Shown here: positions 61,396-64,000 of the stretch, one piece after another
How the letters are laid out: each line of letters begins with the position of its first letter
Position numbering within the stretch: position 1 is the stretch's first letter
Source of the DNA: Hahella chejuensis KCTC 2396
Lineage (GTDB): Bacteria; Pseudomonadota; Gammaproteobacteria; Pseudomonadales; Oleiphilaceae
Reading direction: 5' to 3'
DNA length: 64,000 bases
Assembly (NCBI RefSeq): GCF_000012985.1
Contig: NC_007645.1
Location: 1,116,001-1,180,000, forward strand
Position numbers and translations under genes: made by a program
Notes under the pieces: generated by a model
The model's input: only the letters and a program-made list of their open reading frames with translations
Told to the model about the DNA's origin: nothing
The model's database searches: none

Positions 61396-62151
61396 TTACT
61401 CCAAAGTCTCGGCGCCCGTCAACTTTGCCTGCTGTTTCCGCATGGACTCGCCCCTGAGATTGATCTTGTAGGCGTTGTGAACCAGACGATCCAGAATGGC
61501 ATCTGCGAGGGTCGCGTCACCGATCAGTCCGTGCCATTCCTCAATGGGTAATTGGCTAGTGGCGATGGTGGAGCGCCCTCCGTGCCGGTCTTCCAGAACC
61601 TCCAGCAAGTCTCTTCGGTTCTCCGCGCTCAGCTTCATCAGCCCCCAGTCATCCAGGATCAGCACGTCAACCTTGGCGAGGCTGGTCAGGAGTTTCGAGT
61701 ATTGGCCGTCGCCTTTGGCAATGATCAGCTCCCGCAACAGTCGGGTCAGGCGCACATACTGTGCGGTGTAGCCTTCCCGGCAGGCCTTATGCGCCAGGGC
61801 GCAGGCCAACCAGGTTTTGCCGACCCCGGTGGGGCCGGTGATGAGCACGTTCAGGCGCTCCTTTACCCACTGGCATCCAGCCAGTGACTGGACCAGTCCT
61901 TTATCCAGGCCTCGTGAGTTCCGGTAATCCAGGTCTTCGAGGATGGCGGCGTGTCGCAGCTTGGCCCGGCGCAACCGGCTGCTCATGCGCTGGTTGTCCC
62001 GCTCGGTCATTTCCCGGTCGACCAGCAATCCAAGGCGCTCCTCGAAGCTCAGGTCGCTGATGTCGGGGGTGGCCGACTGATCCTCCAGGGCGGCGGCCAT
62101 GCCGGTTAACTTGAGAGCGTGGAGTTTATCCAGTGTGGGATGTTTCAGCAT
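61396..62151 (-). CDS. istB: IS21-family transposition helper ATPase IstB
   Basis: A 251-residue AAA+ ATPase that assists the IstA transposase. It has an N-terminal helical domain, Walker A LITGPTGVGKTWLACAL (about 104-120), Walker B VLILDDWGLMKL (about 163-174) and sensor region TIATSQLPIEEWHGLIGDAT. Length and motifs are those of a normal, intact IstB. It follows istA by 11 bases, as usual. Confidence 0.95.
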   Translation of the reverse strand: MLKHPTLDKLHALKLTGMAAALEDQSATPDISDLSFEERLGLLVDREMTERDNQRMSSRLRRAKLRHAAILEDLDYRNSRGLDKGLVQSLAGCQWVKERLNVLITGPTGVGKTWLACALAHKACREGYTAQYVRLTRLLRELIIAKGDGQYSKLLTSLAKVDVLILDDWGLMKLSAENRRDLLEVLEDRHGGRSTIATSQLPIEEWHGLIGDATLADAILDRLVHNAYKINLRGESMRKQQAKLTGAETLE

Positions 62152-62162
62152 GTCAGGTTCCT

Positions 62163-63704
62163 TTAGTGGTAGTAGGCGGGACCGCGGATGTTGTCGTGGG
62201 TGTCGGGCAGGGCCAGCTCCTGCTGCTCTTCCAGAGGTTGCTGATCCAGGCGATGCTTGAGGATGGACTCAATGCTCTTGTAGCGGTAGCTACCCAGCGT
62301 GAGCGCCCGTTGGCAGGCGGCTTCGAGCCGTGTCTCCCCATAGCTCCGCCCCAACCGGAGAATGCCCAGGCAGGAGCGGTAAGCCTGCTGTGGGTGTTTG
62401 CGGGCGCCCAATGCGGTGCGGATAAGCTTCTCCGTCGCCAGCCCGGTCTTGGCCGCCCAGGCGATTAGCCGCTCCGCAGACCACTCACCGGCTTGGCGAT
62501 GGGACTCTGGCATGTGAGCGGCGATGGTGCTATGCCGGCCCTTCTGATCCGAACGCCGATGGCTGGCGATCCGGTTGCCTCGGTAGAAGCATTTGATGGT
62601 GTTGTGGGTCATCCTGACCTCCACCTCTTTCTTGATCAGGGTGTAAGGCGCCGAGTAGTAATGCCCGTCGATGGCGATGTGGTAGTCGATGTGTACCCGG
62701 GCTTTCCTCCACTCAGCGTAGACATACGGCTCTGCGGGTAGCGGTTGTAGAACCGGTTTGTCCAGCTGTTTGAAGTGATCGAGCCGGCAGCCGGGCAACT
62801 TACGGAAGGGGCGGTTGTTGAGCGTCTCCAGTAGCTCACGAATGGTGGCGTTGAGTTGCCCCAGGGAGAAGTGCTGACGGTGGCGCAGGGCCGCCAGGAT
62901 CCAACGCTCGACGATCAATACGCCGCCTTCCACCTTGGCCTTGTCGCGGGGCTTACGAACCCTTGTCGGGACAATGGCGACGCCATAATGGGCGGCCATG
63001 TCCTGATAGGTTGGGTTGAGATCCGGTTCGTAGCGGTGGGCCTTGCTGACACCGGAGCGAAGGTTGTCCGGAACCACCAGTTCCGGCGTCCCGCCCAAGA
63101 ACTCGAAGGCCCGGATGTGGGAGCCAATCCAGTCTGGCAACGACTGGCTCCAGGTGGCTTCGGCATAGGTGTAATTGGATGCGCCCATCACCGCCACAAA
63201 AACCTGTGCTTCATGGATCTCACCGGTGGTGCGGTCAATAACGGGCACGGTGTGCCCGGCATAGTCCACAAACAGCTTCTCACCGGCCCGATGGTCCTGG
63301 CGCATCACCAAGTCCAGCTTGCCGCGCCAGATTCGGTAGTGCTCGCAGAACCAGCTGTATTGGTAGCCGTTCGGATTGGCTTCCCGGTACTCCTGCCAGA
63401 GCAGGAACAGGGTGACGTTCTTGCCCCGGAGTTCTTCGTGGATTCGCCGCCAGTCCGGAATACCCCGGGCCTGTGCTGGCAGGTCTGGCGGCGGCGGGAA
63501 GAGCAACTGCTCCAACTGGGCTCCACTCAGATTCTCTGGCAACGGCCAGCTAACATCCGCTTCGGCGGCCCGTCGGAGATACTCGCTTACGGTGGGGCGG
63601 CTGATGCCGCAGGCTTCTGCAACCTGCCGGTTGCTCAGCCCTCGCTCCCACTTGAGGCGAAGGACTTCTTTAATTTTACGCATGGATAACCTCTTCGCTG
63701 GCAT
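62163..63704 (-). CDS. istA: IS21-family transposase IstA
   Basis: A 513-residue DDE transposase. An N-terminal helix-turn-helix (about 8-45: [34 protein letters not shown]) binds the element ends. The RNase H-like core (about 125-300) has [14 protein letters not shown] with the first Asp, [13 protein letters not shown] with the second and [20 protein letters not shown] with the Glu, then a C-terminal beta region. It appears intact. The start may be the ATG at 63704 or a later one at 63683. Confidence 0.95.
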   Translation of the reverse strand: MPAKRLSMRKIKEVLRLKWERGLSNRQVAEACGISRPTVSEYLRRAAEADVSWPLPENLSGAQLEQLLFPPPPDLPAQARGIPDWRRIHEELRGKNVTLFLLWQEYREANPNGYQYSWFCEHYRIWRGKLDLVMRQDHRAGEKLFVDYAGHTVPVIDRTTGEIHEAQVFVAVMGASNYTYAEATWSQSLPDWIGSHIRAFEFLGGTPELVVPDNLRSGVSKAHRYEPDLNPTYQDMAAHYGVAIVPTRVRKPRDKAKVEGGVLIVERWILAALRHRQHFSLGQLNATIRELLETLNNRPFRKLPGCRLDHFKQLDKPVLQPLPAEPYVYAEWRKARVHIDYHIAIDGHYYSAPYTLIKKEVEVRMTHNTIKCFYRGNRIASHRRSDQKGRHSTIAAHMPESHRQAGEWSAERLIAWAAKTGLATEKLIRTALGARKHPQQAYRSCLGILRLGRSYGETRLEAACQRALTLGSYRYKSIESILKHRLDQQPLEEQQELALPDTHDNIRGPAYYH

Positions 63705-63894
63705 CTGGCCCTCTCCGGATGAAAAGGGTCAAGAGTACCGTTAGTTATCCCGCGCCGGACGTTTTGATGGGTAATTCAGGCAGCGTGCCGGGGTGGCAGC
63801 TTTACCGTGGAATCAGTGGCAGCTTTGCCGTGGAATGGGTGGCAGGCTTCGTCTGGAATCAGTGGCAACCTTGGTCTGGAATACGCATTATCTC

Positions 63895-64000
63895 CTTATG
63901 GAAGACGCTGGTTTGGATTTCAGAGCTACCAAAGATTTGGATATTGTGTTGTGTGCGGAAGCTCTAGACTCGACATTCATAGCTCATTTCTGGACTTTTA
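63895..64000 (+). pseudogene. AbiEii-like nucleotidyltransferase toxin gene, 3' continuation (runs off the window)
   Basis: After removing the IS and one copy of TTATCTC the frame continues LMEDAGLDFRATKDLDIVLC and AEALDSTFIAHFWTF. The RATKDLDIVL segment holds the acidic pair of the nucleotidyltransferase active site. The end lies outside the window. No damage other than the IS is visible. Confidence 0.75.

Larger units (their letters stand above)
61292..63887 (-). mobile_element. Complete IS21-family insertion sequence (2,596 bp)
   Basis: The element is bounded by TGCGTA at the left end and TACGCA at the right end, and flanked by the 7-bp direct repeat TTATCTC (61285-61291 and 63888-63894). 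Behind each tip come several copies of a GGTTGCCAC/GGCTGCCACCC-type internal repeat (left 61308-61365, right 63790-63875), as expected for the multiple transposase-binding sites of IS21-type elements. It encodes IstA and IstB on the minus strand. The short TSD, the 5'-TG...CA-3' ends and the gene pair all agree. It looks recent because the target gene is otherwise intact. Confidence 0.93.

Overview
The window looks like the chromosome of a GC-rich, free-living, probably marine gammaproteobacterium. Gene families and repeats resemble Hahella-type bacteria, but this is recognition from memory and was not checked by a search. The evidence is a divergent metE-metR pair, an oppABCDF operon, chitinases with Asp/Gly-rich linkers, a myo-inositol catabolic locus, a type III secretion-like chaperone/effector pair and several toxin-antitoxin modules. 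Genes are dense on both strands, and multi-hairpin repeats fill several gaps.

Layout. 1-5.4 kb: 3' end of argS; a MerR regulator divergent from an MFS efflux pump and a cupin protein, with the same operator in front of both transport and cupin units; a methyltransferase; then a 209-residue miniature histidyl-tRNA synthetase-like protein behind a His-codon leader peptide and attenuator. 5.4-10 kb: repeats, a DUF4892/OmpA lipoprotein-like envelope protein, a SelD-associated FAD oxidoreductase, an orphan family 3 solute-binding protein and a BP74-like secreted protein. 10-19 kb: a DUF885 peptidase-like protein, oppABCDF and an AraC-type regulator. 19-28.3 kb: an AT-richer MACPF-like secreted protein, a NIT-domain chemoreceptor, and a two-gene chitinase operon (GH19, GH18) preceded by a structured leader RNA.

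28.5-40 kb is accessory in character: hipBA, remnants of a membrane protein and a sigma-54 activator, an atypical receiver protein with a membrane partner, LysR/quinone reductase, an autoregulated TetR/GNAT pair, an AllE-like cupin, a CesT-like chaperone with a deaminase-fold candidate effector, and a YafO toxin module. 40-53 kb is the inositol locus: iolA, iolE, iolD, iolC-DUF2090 and an IolI-like isomerase on the minus strand, a sugar ABC transporter on the plus strand and a LacI regulator. Shared TGGAA-N6-TTCCA operators lie in front of the two arms. iolG and iolB are not in the window.

53-64 kb: a YiiD-like thioesterase, another orphan solute-binding protein, an alpha/beta-hydrolase remnant, metE/metR, an NhaP-type antiporter, a 140-bp MITE-like element with a CTAA duplication, and an AbiE-like two-gene system whose nucleotidyltransferase is cleanly interrupted by a complete 2,596-bp IS21-family element with a 7-bp TTATCTC duplication.

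The strongest leads are the attenuator-controlled mini HisRS, the chaperone/deaminase effector pair, the IS21-split AbiE-like gene, the MACPF-like protein and the chitinase leader RNA. I saw no rRNA, tRNA or CRISPR array.
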